Origin: Rubrivivax rivuli
Lineage (GTDB): Bacteria; Pseudomonadota; Gammaproteobacteria; Burkholderiales; Burkholderiaceae_C
Assembly: GCF_004016505.1 (NCBI RefSeq)
Contig: NZ_SACR01000002.1
Span: 186,001 to 250,000, forward strand
Reading direction: 5' to 3'
DNA length: 64,000 nucleotides
Each line of letters opens with the position of its first letter. Positions within the stretch are counted from its first letter, which is position 1. The notes under the pieces are model-generated. The model was not told the origin of the DNA. It saw nothing but the letters and a program-made list of their open reading frames with translations, and did no database searches. Shown piece after piece: positions 18,320 to 28,400 of this stretch. The position numbers and the translations under genes are program-made.

Positions 18320-19401
18320 AGCTGGAGCCGCGTGCGCAGCCTTCGCAGTGGATGTCGCTGGCCAGCCCGCTGCTGGCCCTGGCGCTGACAGTGCTGGTGG
18401 GCACGGGCCTGTTTGCGCTGCTGGGCCGCGACCCGCTGCGCGGGCTGGAGGTGTTTTTCGTGCTGCCACTCTCCAGTGGCTACGCGCTGTCGGAGCTGAG
18501 CGTGAAGGCCACGCCGCTGGTGCTGATCGCACTGGGGCTGGCGGTGTGTTTCCGCAGCCAGGTGTGGAACATCGGCGCCGAGGGGCAGTACATCGTGGGC
18601 GCGCTGTGTGCGGGCTGGGTGGCGTTGCAGGCCGGTGCCAGCGGCAGTGGGGGCCTGGGTTTCGGCCCCTGGTGGGTGGTGCCGGTGCTGCTGGCCGGCG
18701 TGGCCGGGGGCATGGCCTGGGCGGCCATCGTGGCGCTGCTGCGCGACCGCTTCAATGCCAACGAGATTCTGGTGAGCCTGATGCTGGTCTACGTGGCCGG
18801 CCTGCTGCTCAGCTACCTGGTCTATGGCCCGTGGAAAGACCCGGCCGGCTACAACTTCCCGCAGACCGCCACCTTCGCGGCCGAGGCGCGCGTGCCGCGG
18901 CTGGCGCCGCCCTGGCGCATGCATGCCGGGCTGCTGGTGGCGCTGGTGGCGGTGGTGCTGGTGTGGGTGTTCCTCTTCCGCAGCTACCGCGGCTTTGCCC
19001 TGCAGGTGGGCGGGCTGGCGCCAGCGGCGGCGCGTTACGCGGGTTTTTCGTCGCGCAGCGCGCTGTGGACGGCGCTGCTGCTCAGCGGCGGCCTGGCCGG
19101 GCTGGCCGGTGGGCTGGAAGCTGCCGGGCCGCTGGGCCAGCTGACACCGCAACTGCCAGCCGGCTACGGCTTCGCCGCCATCATCGTGGCCTACGTGGGC
19201 CGGCTGCACCCGGTGGGCATCGTGTTCGCGGGTGTGCTGATGAGCATGTTCTACATCGGGGGCGAACTGGCGCAGTCTCGCTTGGGGCTGCCGAAATCGC
19301 TGACGGGCGTGTTCCAGGGGCTGCTGCTGTTCACGCTGCTGGCTTGCGACACCTTGATTGCCTACCGGGTGCGGTGGGTGGCTCGGGGAGCGCGATCATG
19401 A
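18313..19401 (+). CDS. ABC importer permease, nucleoside/BMP type (first)
   Basis: A 362-residue inner-membrane permease of the BPD_transp_2 family with about eight to ten membrane segments and the family landmark VWNIGAEGQYIVGAL near residues 78-92. It forms half of the channel of the purine/nucleoside importer. Its ATG lies inside the end of the ATPase gene (seven-base overlap), so synthesis of the two is coupled. The second permease gene of the pair is normally adjacent, but here it is separated by 553 bases of palindromic sequence. Confidence 0.92.
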   Translation: MLKLEPRAQPSQWMSLASPLLALALTVLVGTGLFALLGRDPLRGLEVFFVLPLSSGYALSELSVKATPLVLIALGLAVCFRSQVWNIGAEGQYIVGALCAGWVALQAGASGSGGLGFGPWWVVPVLLAGVAGGMAWAAIVALLRDRFNANEILVSLMLVYVAGLLLSYLVYGPWKDPAGYNFPQTATFAAEARVPRLAPPWRMHAGLLVALVAVVLVWVFLFRSYRGFALQVGGLAPAAARYAGFSSRSALWTALLLSGGLAGLAGGLEAAGPLGQLTPQLPAGYGFAAIIVAYVGRLHPVGIVFAGVLMSMFYIGGELAQSRLGLPKSLTGVFQGLLLFTLLACDTLIAYRVRWVARGARS

Positions 19402-19954
19402 GACCTCGCAGCAAAGGGCGGGGCGGGCTGGCTGCCGCGGTCGACGGAAGCGGTCGGCCTGCGGCCGACTGCCCTGCGGTGCTCGGCCCCGGGGCGGGCC
19501 GCAGAACTCACTTCGCTCACTGCGTTCGCTGCGTTCAAACAGGCTGCGGCCAGTCAGAGGTGGATGCGCGCTGCGCGCGCCGCCCCGGGCCCTGCGCTCC
19601 TCGGCGCTTCCCACGCCCGCGGCAGCCAGCCCGCCCCACCCTTTGCAGCAGCACGGCAGCGCGCCCACGAACGCCGCCTCGTCGCCAGAGCGGCGGGCGG
19701 TGCCCGCTGTGGGCGCTGTCTGGGGCGGCGAGGAGCGCAGGGCCCAGGGCGGCGCGCGCAGCGCGCATCAACATCATTTCTGCCGCATCCTGTTTGAGCG
19801 GAGTGAGCGCAGCGAACGCAGCGAGTTATGCGGCACGCCCTGGGCCCGAGCACCGCAGCGGAGTGGGCGCTGTGCGCCGACCGCCCCAGCCTGCGCCCAC
19901 AGCGGGCACCGCCCGCCGCGACGCGAGGCGCAGCCGCATCCAGAACAAGAGCCC
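19402..19954. repeat. Head-to-head pair of palindromic elements inside the importer operon
   Basis: A 553-bp stretch without a gene. Element 1 is bounded by 30-base inverted arms at 19411-19440 and 19617-19646 (29 of 30 match). Element 2 is bounded by 38-base inverted arms at 19691-19728 and 19881-19918 (36 of 38 match). The arm sequences differ between the elements. The interiors are homologous in opposite orientation: 19564-19602 matches the reverse complement of 19730-19768 at 38 of 39 positions. Both also carry a run of nine-base-like units (variants of GAGCGNAGYGA) near 19508-19540 and 19794-19826. No transposase or convincing open frame is present. The simplest reading is two copies of a non-autonomous, structure-forming repeat inserted between the permease genes. 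Confidence 0.8.
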
Positions 19955-20875
19955 ATGGACGCCCTAGCCCTCCTCATCGCCGCCACCTTCAACGCCGGCA
20001 CGGTGCTCGCCCTCGCCGGCCTGGGCCTGCTCATCAACGAACGCGCCGGTGTCGTCAACCTGGGTGCAGAAGGCATGATGCTCGTGGCCGCCATCGCCGG
20101 CTTCGCCACCGGCGTGGCCACCGGCAGCGACATCCTGGCCTTCGGCGCCGGCGCTCTGGCCGGTGCCGGCATGGCCGCACTGTTTGGCGCCCTGGCCATC
20201 GGCTTGAACACCAACCAGGTGGCCACGGGCCTGGCGCTCAGCCTCTTCGGCGGCGGCTTCTCGGCCTTCGTGGGTGTGGGCTTCGTGCAGGCGCAACTGG
20301 GCCCCCGCCTGAACTTCCAGGTGCCGGTGCTGGCCGACATCCCCTTCCTCGGCCCGGCCCTCTTCCGCCAGCACCCGATGGTCTACGTCGCGCTGCTGCT
20401 GGCCTTCGCGCTGGGCTGGTTTCTCTACCGCAGCCGTGCCGGGCTGGTGCTGCGCGCGGTGGGCGAGTCGCCCGAATCGGCGCACGCGCTGGGTTACCCC
20501 GTGCGGCGCATCCGCTTCCTGGCGGTGCTGGCCGGCGGCGCGCTGTGCGGACTGGCCGGGGCCTACCTGAGCGTGATCTACACGCCGCTGTGGGTGGAAG
20601 GCATGGTCGCGGGCAAGGGCTGGATCGCCCTGGCCCTGACCACCTTCGCCACCTGGCGGCCCGGCCGGGTGCTGCTGGGGGCCTATGTCTTCGGCGGCGT
20701 GACGATGCTGCAGTTCCACCTGCAGGGCCAGGGCGTGGAAGTGGCCAGCCAGCTGCTGAGCATGCTGCCCTACATCGCCACCATCGTGGTGCTGGTGCTC
20801 ATCTCGCGCAACGCGGGCTGGGTGCGCGCCAACATGCCCGCGGCGCTGGGCAAACCGTTTTTCCCGGGCGGCTGA
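19955..20875 (+). CDS. ABC importer permease, nucleoside/BMP type (second)
   Basis: A 306-residue integral membrane protein, the usual partner of the first permease. It has the family landmark INERAGVVNLGAEGMML near residues 26-42 and about eight to nine hydrophobic spans. It is intact despite the palindromic DNA inserted just upstream. The ATG at 19955 lies about 35 bases after the right arm of the second palindrome, without a strong Shine-Dalgarno sequence, so expression may depend on upstream transcription passing through the repeats. It would complete the transmembrane channel of the purine/nucleoside importer. Confidence 0.92.
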   Translation: MDALALLIAATFNAGTVLALAGLGLLINERAGVVNLGAEGMMLVAAIAGFATGVATGSDILAFGAGALAGAGMAALFGALAIGLNTNQVATGLALSLFGGGFSAFVGVGFVQAQLGPRLNFQVPVLADIPFLGPALFRQHPMVYVALLLAFALGWFLYRSRAGLVLRAVGESPESAHALGYPVRRIRFLAVLAGGALCGLAGAYLSVIYTPLWVEGMVAGKGWIALALTTFATWRPGRVLLGAYVFGGVTMLQFHLQGQGVEVASQLLSMLPYIATIVVLVLISRNAGWVRANMPAALGKPFFPGG

Positions 20876-20920
20876 AGGCCGGCCGACTGTCTTGTTTCGA
20901 CCACCACCAGGAGAGAGCCC

Positions 20921-22078
20921 ATGATCCCCACCACCCGGCGCACGCTGCTGCGCACCGCTGCAGGGGCCACGCTGGCCGCCGCGGCCACGCTGCTGGCCGG
21001 CTGCGGCAAGAAGGCAGAAGCCCCCGCGGCCGCGGCCCCGGCCTCGGCCGCCGCTTCGGCTGCCGCACCTGCGCCGCTGAAGATCGCCTTCGCCTACGTC
21101 GGCCCCGTGGGCGACGGTGGCTGGACCTTCGCGCACGACAACGGCCGCAAGGCCATCGAGAAGGAGTTCGGCAACCGCGTCGTCACCAGCTTCGTCGAAC
21201 AGGTGCCCGAAAGCGCCGACGCCGAGCGCGTGTTCCGCGACATGGCCAGCCAGGGCGCTCAGCTGATCTTCGGCACCACCTTCGGCTACATGGAGCCCAT
21301 GCTCAAGGTCGCGGCCGACCACCCGGCCATCAAGTTCGAGCACGCCACCGGCTACAAGACGGCGGCCAACATGCGCACCTACGACAGCCGCACCTACGAG
21401 GGCGCCTACATGGCCGGCATCATCGCCGGCAAGATGAGCAAAGCCGGCGTGGTGGGCGTGGTGGGCAGCATCCCCATCCCCGAGGTCATCCGCAACATCA
21501 ACAGCTTCACCCTGGGCGCACAGAGCGTGAACCCGAAGATCAAGACCAAGGTGGTCTGGGTCAACGAGTGGTTCAACCCGCCCAAGGAAACCGAAGCCGC
21601 GCAGAGCCTGATCAACCAGGGTGCCGACGTGCTGTTCCAGAACACCGACAGCTCGGCGGTGCTGCAGACCGCCGCCAAGAACAAGAAGCTGGCCTTCGGC
21701 TGGGACAGCGACATGACGGCCTACGCGCCCGAGGCCCACCTGGCCAGCGCCATCATCAACTGGGCGCCGTACTACATCAAGGCGACCAAGGAGGCGCTGG
21801 AAGGCACCTGGTCCACCGGCGGCGTGTGGTGGGGCGTGAAGGAAGGCGCCATCGACATCGTGAGCATCAACGCCATGGTGCCGGCCGAGACGCAGGAGCA
21901 GGTCGCCAAGGTCAAGGCCGGCCTGAAGGACGGCAGCTTCCAGATCTGGAAGGGCCCGATCATCGGCCAGGACGGCAAGGAAGTGCTGGCCGCCGGCGCC
22001 GTGGCCGACGACAAGTTCCTCGGCGGCGTGAACTTCTATATCAAGGGCGTGGAGGGCAAGGTGCCCGCCGGCAAGTGA
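20921..22078 (+). CDS. BMP-family purine/nucleoside-binding lipoprotein
   Basis: A 385-residue substrate-binding lipoprotein of the BMP (basic membrane protein, PnrA-like) family. The N-terminus has a positively charged region, a hydrophobic stretch and the lipobox LLAGC with the lipidated cysteine at C28, followed by an alanine/proline linker. The mature domain opens with IAFAYVGPVGDGGWTFAHD, typical of the family. It would capture purines or nucleosides in the periplasm for the importer encoded just upstream. AGGAGAG precedes the ATG. The gene is closed by a strong terminator about 50 bases downstream. Being encoded next to guaD and xdhABC points to a purine ligand rather than a sugar. Confidence 0.92.
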   Translation: MIPTTRRTLLRTAAGATLAAAATLLAGCGKKAEAPAAAAPASAAASAAAPAPLKIAFAYVGPVGDGGWTFAHDNGRKAIEKEFGNRVVTSFVEQVPESADAERVFRDMASQGAQLIFGTTFGYMEPMLKVAADHPAIKFEHATGYKTAANMRTYDSRTYEGAYMAGIIAGKMSKAGVVGVVGSIPIPEVIRNINSFTLGAQSVNPKIKTKVVWVNEWFNPPKETEAAQSLINQGADVLFQNTDSSAVLQTAAKNKKLAFGWDSDMTAYAPEAHLASAIINWAPYYIKATKEALEGTWSTGGVWWGVKEGAIDIVSINAMVPAETQEQVAKVKAGLKDGSFQIWKGPIIGQDGKEVLAAGAVADDKFLGGVNFYIKGVEGKVPAGK

Positions 22079-22127
22079 TGCCGCCGCGCTGAGCGCACCG
22101 GCCCGGGGCGCCGCCCCGGCCCCGAAA

Positions 22128-22168
22128 CCGGCCCTGCCGCACCGCGTGCGCAGGGCCGGACTTTTTTT
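22128..22168 (+). terminator. Rho-independent terminator of the purine importer operon
   Basis: A nine-base stem CCGGCCCTG (22128-22136) pairs with CAGGGCCGG (22151-22159), followed by a run of seven T at 22162-22168. This is the clearest intrinsic terminator in the window. It isolates the purine operon from the giant repeat gene downstream. Confidence 0.88.
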
Positions 22169-22180
22169 GTGCGGCGGCCC

Positions 22181-22207
22181 TCAAGTTCCGTTTGGAGCTG
22201 CCGAAAT
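22181..22207 (+). promoter_or_regulatory. Sigma-28 (FliA)-like promoter, distal
   Basis: TCAAGTTC at 22181-22188, an 11-base spacer, then GCCGAAAT at 22200-22207. This matches the architecture of the flagellar sigma-28 consensus (TAAAGTTT, 11 bases, GCCGATAA), in the TCAAG variant seen upstream of flagellin and chemotaxis genes in betaproteobacteria. It starts 12 bases after the T-run of the terminator and points toward the giant repeat gene. Confidence 0.6.
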
Positions 22208-22371
22208 GCAACAGGCGAGCGGGTCACCGTCCCGCCGCTTCACTGCTGCTGTTTCGCTGCGCCGGCCTGGCGCGGCGCTTCCCCCGGGGCGCAAGGCCCC
22301 GGCGCGGCCCCAGCACGGGCCTGCCAGGTGCGCAGCGTGAAAAAGCGGCTGAAAAGCCCGCCGCTTCCCCC
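22208..22371 (+). other. Leader between the two promoter-like sites
   Basis: A GC-rich stretch of about 160 bases with no convincing open frame. It contains imperfect inverted segments around 22257-22310 (variants of GCGCCGGCC and its complement) that could fold in RNA. I see no riboswitch or known RNA motif in it. Confidence 0.35.
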
Positions 22372-22399
22372 TCAAGTCGCGGTCCATGGACACCGATAC
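22372..22399 (+). promoter_or_regulatory. Sigma-28 (FliA)-like promoter, proximal
   Basis: TCAAGTCG at 22372-22379 and ACCGATAC at 22392-22399 with a 12-base spacer, one base longer than the standard. The conserved CCGATA core is complete. It begins 191 bases after the distal site and lies 83 to 110 bases before the start codon of the giant repeat gene, a normal promoter position. Both sites are preceded by CCC. Confidence 0.55.
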
Positions 22400-22481
22400 C
22401 CCGAGGACATGACCCGGAAGGCGGTCGGGCCGAACCCGAAGCCCGCCGTCGTAGCCCCCCGGTACCCCAAAGGACAGCTCC

Positions 22482-25400
22482 ATGGCCTCGAACATCCCGA
22501 ACTTCACTCCCGCGCAGATCGCCGTCATGACGACGGAGCAGATCGCGGCCCTGACGACCGAAGACTGGGCGGCCTTCAGCACGGCACAGGTGGCCGCGCT
22601 GACCACCGCGCAGATGCCGGCCATCGCGGTGGCCGGGCTGCGGGTGTTCACGGCAGCGCAGATCGCCGCGATCGACGCGCCTGATGTGACGCAGTTCACG
22701 GCCACGCAGGTGCAGGCCCTGTCCACCACGCAGGTGCAGGCCTTCACCACGCAGCAGATCAACGCCCTGGCCTCGCAGCAGGTGGCGGCGCTGACGACCG
22801 GCCAGATCGCGTCGATGCAGACGGTGGACATCGCCGCCATCTCCACCAACGCCGTCTCGGCGTTGACGGCCAGCCAGATCGCCGCGTTGGGGACCGCGGG
22901 CGTCGTGGCTCTGGACACCGCGCAGATCGGCTCGCTGTCCACCGGCGCAGTGCGCGCCCTGAGCAGCGCCCAGCTGGTGGCGATGTCGGAGGCCGACTTC
23001 ACCGCCATGACCTCGGCGCAGATCGCCTCGCTGACCTCCACCCAGCTGCGGGCGCTGGGCACGGCAGACATCCAGGCCATCAGCAGCGGTGACATCGCCG
23101 CGCTGGGCACCACCGGTCTTTCCGCGCTCTCCAGCGCGCAGTTCGGCGCCCTCACCACCCAGCAGATCTCGGCGCTGAGCACGCAGCAGATCGCGGGCCT
23201 GGGCACCACGCAGATCCGCCAGCTCACCAGCGCGCAGCTGGCCGCTTTGGGCACCGACGACATCGCCGCCCTGAGCAGCGCGCAGATCCAGGCGCTGAGC
23301 ACGGCCGCCATCCCGGGCCTGGGCGACGACGCCATCGCTGCGCTGCGCACCTCGCAGATCGCCGCCCTCAGCTCGGCGCAGATCCGCGCCATCGCCACCG
23401 CATCCATCGACGCGCTGGAGACCGCCGACCTCGCTGCGATGACCACGGCGCAGCTGGCCGGCTTCAGCGGCCCGCAGGCCGCGGCCCTGGAGACCGCCGA
23501 CCTGGCCGTGCTGGGCACGGCGCAGATCCGCGCCCTCGGCACCGCCGCCATCGACGCGCTGACCACGGCCCAGATCGAGTCGCTGACGCCCGCGCAAGTG
23601 GCCGCCATGACCACCGCGCAACTGGCGCGCCTGGACACCATCACCGAAGCCCAGCTCGCTGCACTGACGACCACGCAGGTGGCCTCGCTGGGTGCCGCCT
23701 ACGGCACCTCGCTGACCACGGCCGAGATCGCCGCGATGTCGACGGCCTCGCTGCGCCTGCTGAGCACCGGCGCCATCTCGGGCCTGGAAAGCGCCGACAT
23801 CAACGTGCTCAGCTCCGACCAGCTGAACGCCCTGTCGCTGGCCCAGCTGGGCGCCATCAACACTGCCGCACTGGCCGGTCTGTCCACTGACGACATCGTC
23901 GGTCTGGGCACCTCTCGCATCAGCGCGCTCACCAGCACGCAGCTCGGCGCCTTCACCACCGCGCAGCTCAACGCCCTGACCACCGCCCAGGTTCGCGCGC
24001 TCAACGGCGTGCAGATGGACGGCCTGAGCGCCGACGACCTGGACGCCCTGGCCACCGAGCGCCTGGCCGCGCTGACCAGCGCCCAGCTGGCCACGCTGAG
24101 CAGTGCCCAGGCCGTGGGCCTGACCACCGACATCGGCGTGCTGACCAGCACGCAGATCAACGGCCTGAGCAGCGCAGCCATCGCCGCGCTGGGCACGGCG
24201 CTGGCGTCTGACGACATCGTCACCCTGTCGGCCGGGCCCATGGCCGGCATCACCACGGCGCAGTTCGCCCAGCTGGGCACGGCCGCCATCGCCGCGCTGG
24301 GCGTGCCGCAGATCCGCGCGCTGAGCACGGCCGTCATCGGCTCGCTGGACGGCACCGAAGTCGGCGCCCTCACCTCGGCCCAGGTGGCCGCGCTGAGCGC
24401 CGGCCAGGTCACCGCGCTGGGTGCCAACGTCAACGAACTCAACGGCGACCTCGCCGCGCTGAGCGCCGCGCAGGTGGCCGCACTGACCACCGCACAGGTG
24501 GCGGGCCTGACGGCCGACTTCGCCCAACTGGGCTCCACCCAGGTGGCCGGCCTGACGCGTGAGCACATCGTCGCGCTGGGCAACAACATCGGCCTGCTGA
24601 GCACGGCACAGTTCGCCGCGCTCACGCCTTCGCAGCTGGGGGCGCTGACCACCACGCAGGTCACCAACCTCTCGGGCGCCGACCTGGGCGCGCTCGACTC
24701 GCGCCAGATCGGCGCGCTGAGCACGCAGGCCGTGGCCGCCATGGGCACGGACCAGCTCAACTCGCTGACCACCGCGCAGGTGCAGGGCCTGACCGTCGGC
24801 CACTTCACGGCCATGGGCACCGCCGACTTCGCGGCCTTCGAAAGCGCCGACCTCGCCGCGCTCACGGCTTCGCAGATGCGCGGCCTGAGCACCGCCATGC
24901 TGGCCGCGCTGAGCACGCAGCAAGCCACCTACTTCGGCTCGGCACAGCTCGCCGCGCTGAGCTCGGCCCAGCTCGGCGCGCTGTTCGCCGACAACGCCGG
25001 CAGCACGATCGACCTCTCGGGCCTGTCGCCCACGCAGATCGGCGGCCTCAGCGCCGCCGGCATCGCCGCGCTGACCACCGCCCAGGTGGCCGGCCTGAGC
25101 ACCGCCCAGCTGGCCGGCATGTCCACGGCCCAGGTGCGTGCGCTGGAGACCGAAGACCTCGCGGTGCTCACCACCGCCAAGCTGACCGCCTTCACGTCGG
25201 CACAGATCGGTGCGATGACCACCGAGCAGATCGACACCTTCGACACCGCCGAGCTGGCCGCGCTCACCTCCACCCAGATCCCGGGCCTGAGCAGCGCACA
25301 GATCGCCAGCCTGACGCCGGAGCGCCTGAATGCGCTGAGCACGCTGCAGTTCTCGGTGATGAGCTCGGGCCAGATCGCCCGCCTGAGCACCGAGCAGGCC

Positions 25401-28400
25401 GCCTCGCTGCAGACCGAAGACCTCGCCGCCATCAGCAGCGCGGCCATCCGCGGCCTGAGCAGCAGCGCCATCACCGCGATGAGCGCCGAGACGCTGGGCG
25501 CGCTGAAGACCGAACAGGTCGCGGCGCTGAGCACGCAACAGGTGCGTGCCATCGACGCCGAAGACCTCGCCGCGCTGCCCACTGCCAAGCTTGCCGCCCT
25601 CGGCACGGCCCAGGTGGCCTCGCTGACCACGACGCAGATCGAAGCACTGAGCGGCGCGCAACTGGCTGCGCTGGATCCGACCCGCATCGCCGCCCTCACC
25701 ACCGCACAGCTGCGCGCCATTGCCGCCGATGAACTCGCGGGCCTGGGCACCGCGGCCTTCGCGGCCATGGCCACGACGCAGATCGCTTCGTTCACCACCG
25801 ACCAGGCCGTGGCGATGCAGACGGCCGACCTGGCCGTGCTGAGCTCCAACCAGGTGCGTGCCTTCAGCACCGCCGCCCTCGCCGCGCTGAACGCCGACCA
25901 GGTGGCCGCGCTCGGCAAGGACCTGGGCACCGCCCAGATGGCCGCGCTGACGACCACCCAGCTGCGTGCGCTCGACGCCGACGACTTCACCGCCTTCAGC
26001 AGCGCGCAGATCGGCCAGCTCTCCAGCAGCCAGCTGCGCACGCTCTCCTCGGCCCAGCTCGAGGCGCTGTCGCCCGAGCAGCTGGCCGGCCTGAGCACGC
26101 TGCAGATCTCGCAGCTGACCACCGCGCAGGTGGCGGCCATGGAGGCCGGTGACCTGGCCTCGCTGACCAGCGCCCAGTACGCCGGCTTCACCTCCGCGCA
26201 GATCGCCGCCCTCACCACCGCGCAGGCCGTGGCGCTGGAAGCTGCCGACCTGGCCGCGCTGGCCTCCGACCGCTATGCCGCGCTGAGCACGGCCAACATC
26301 GCCGCGCTGGACGGCGGGCAGATCGCCGCCCTCACCTCTTCGCAGGCTGCCGCGCTGAGCAGCGCCCAGCTGCGCGCCATCGATGCCGACGACCTCGCCG
26401 GCGTCACCACGCTGGCCCTCTCGGCGCTGGACGGCGACCAGGTGCTGGCGCTGAGCAGCGCCCAGCTCGCCGCGCTGTCGGCCGACCAGCTGGCCGCGCT
26501 GAGCACGGCGCAGGTCAGCGGCCTGAGCACGGCGCAGATTGCCGGCATGTCGCCCGACCAGCTCAACGCGCTGAGCGCAGCCCAGTTCGCCAAGCTCACC
26601 ACCGCGCAGGTGGCGGCCATCACGGCCGAGCAGATGGGCCAGCTGGAAGCCGCCGACTTCGCGGCGCTGACGCCCACGCAGATCCGCGCGCTGAGCCCCA
26701 CGCAGATCGCCGCCGTCACCGGCGAGACGATGCTCTCGCTGACCACCGAGCAGGCCGCCGCGCTGAGCACCGCCCAGGTCCGCGCCATCGAGCCGGCCGT
26801 GCTGGCCCAGCTGGAGACGGCCGACCTCGCCGCCCTGGGCACCGCCCAGGTGGCCGCACTGGCCGACACGCAGATCAACGCGCTGACGGCCGACCAGCTG
26901 GCCGCGCTCGGCACGGCCCAGGTGCGCGCCCTCACCGTGGCCCAGCTCGGGCTGCTGAGCGCCGACGACATCGCCTCGCTGACGCCCACGCAGATCGGTG
27001 CGCTCACCACCGCGCAGGTGGCTGCGTTGACGCCGGCCCAGGTGGCCGCGATGGAGGCTGCCGACGTGGCCGCCATGTCCACGCTGCAGATCGCCGCGCT
27101 GAGCCCGACGAACGTGGCTGCACTGTCGGCCGACGGCATCTCGGGCCTGACCACGGCGCAGGCCGCGGCCCTCACCACCGCCCAGGTGGCGGTGCTGGAG
27201 ACCGGCGACCTGGCCCTGATGAGCAGCGCCAACCTGCGTGCCCTCGGCACGGCCCAGGTGCGTGCGCTGAGTGAAGCGCAGCTCGATGCGCTGGGCGCCA
27301 CCTCGCTGGCCACGCTGACCACCACGCAGGTGGCCGCGCTCACCACCGAGCAGATCGCCGACATCGACGCCGGCAACCTGTCTGCCCTGGGCACCGAGCA
27401 TTTCGCCGCCATGGGCACGGCCCAGGTGGCCGCCATCACCGCGGCCCAGGCCGCGGGCATGGACGCCGCCGACGTCACCGCGCTGGGCGCCGCGCGCTTC
27501 GCCGCGCTGGGCACCGCCGCCGTGGCCGCGCTGGAAGGCGTGCACATCGCCGCGCTGAGCACCGCCCAGGCCCAGGCCATGACCTCCGACCAGGCCGCCG
27601 CCATCGACACCGATTCGTTGGGCAGCCTGACCACCGCCAACCTGGTGCTGCTGAACACCGCGGCCGTCAAGGCCCTGAGCACGGCGCAGCTCGACGTGTT
27701 CGACGCCGACCAGATCGCCGCGCTGACCACGGCCCAGGTGGCCGCGCTCACGGCAGGCCAGGTGGCCAGCCTCACGCCGACCGACCTGGCCGCGATGACG
27801 ACCGAGCAGTTCCGTGCCATGGGCACGGCGCAGATCGCCGCCATCACCACGGCCCAGGCCGCTGAGCTGCAGGCCGCCGATGTCACCGCGCTGACCACCA
27901 CGCAACTGGCCGCCCTGGGCGCCAACCGCGTGGCCCAGCTCTCGGTGGCCGCCATCCAGGGCCTCAGCACGGCCCAGGTGGCCTCGCTGGGCACGGCCCA
28001 GGTGGCCGCGCTGACGGCCGAGCAGATCGCCGGCATGGAAACCGCCGACGTCGCAGCCCTCACCACGGCGCAGCTCGGCGCGCTGAGCTCGGCGCAGTTC
28101 GCCGCGTTCACCTCGGCGCAGCTGGGTGCCATCAGCAGCGGCCAGGTCAACGGCTGGACGCCGGCCCAGATCGCGGGCATGACGCCCGAGAACCTGGCGG
28201 CGTTGAGCTCCACCCAGTTCCAGTCGCTGGGCACCGCCGAGATTGCCGCCATCACCTCGACCCAGGCTCCGGTGCTGGAGACGGTGGACATCGCAGCGCT
28301 GAGCACGGCGCAGATCCGCGCGCTGACCACCGCCGCCTTCGCCGCGCTGACGGCCGACGGCATCGCCGCGCTGACCACCGCGCAGGCCGCCGCGCTGCAG

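Noticed and set aside
19402..19954. Several open frames of 60-180 codons in the gap between the permease genes.
   Set aside because: They arise from the palindromic elements, give Ser-Glu-Arg or Arg-Ser-Leu repeats in either direction, and lack ribosome-binding sites.
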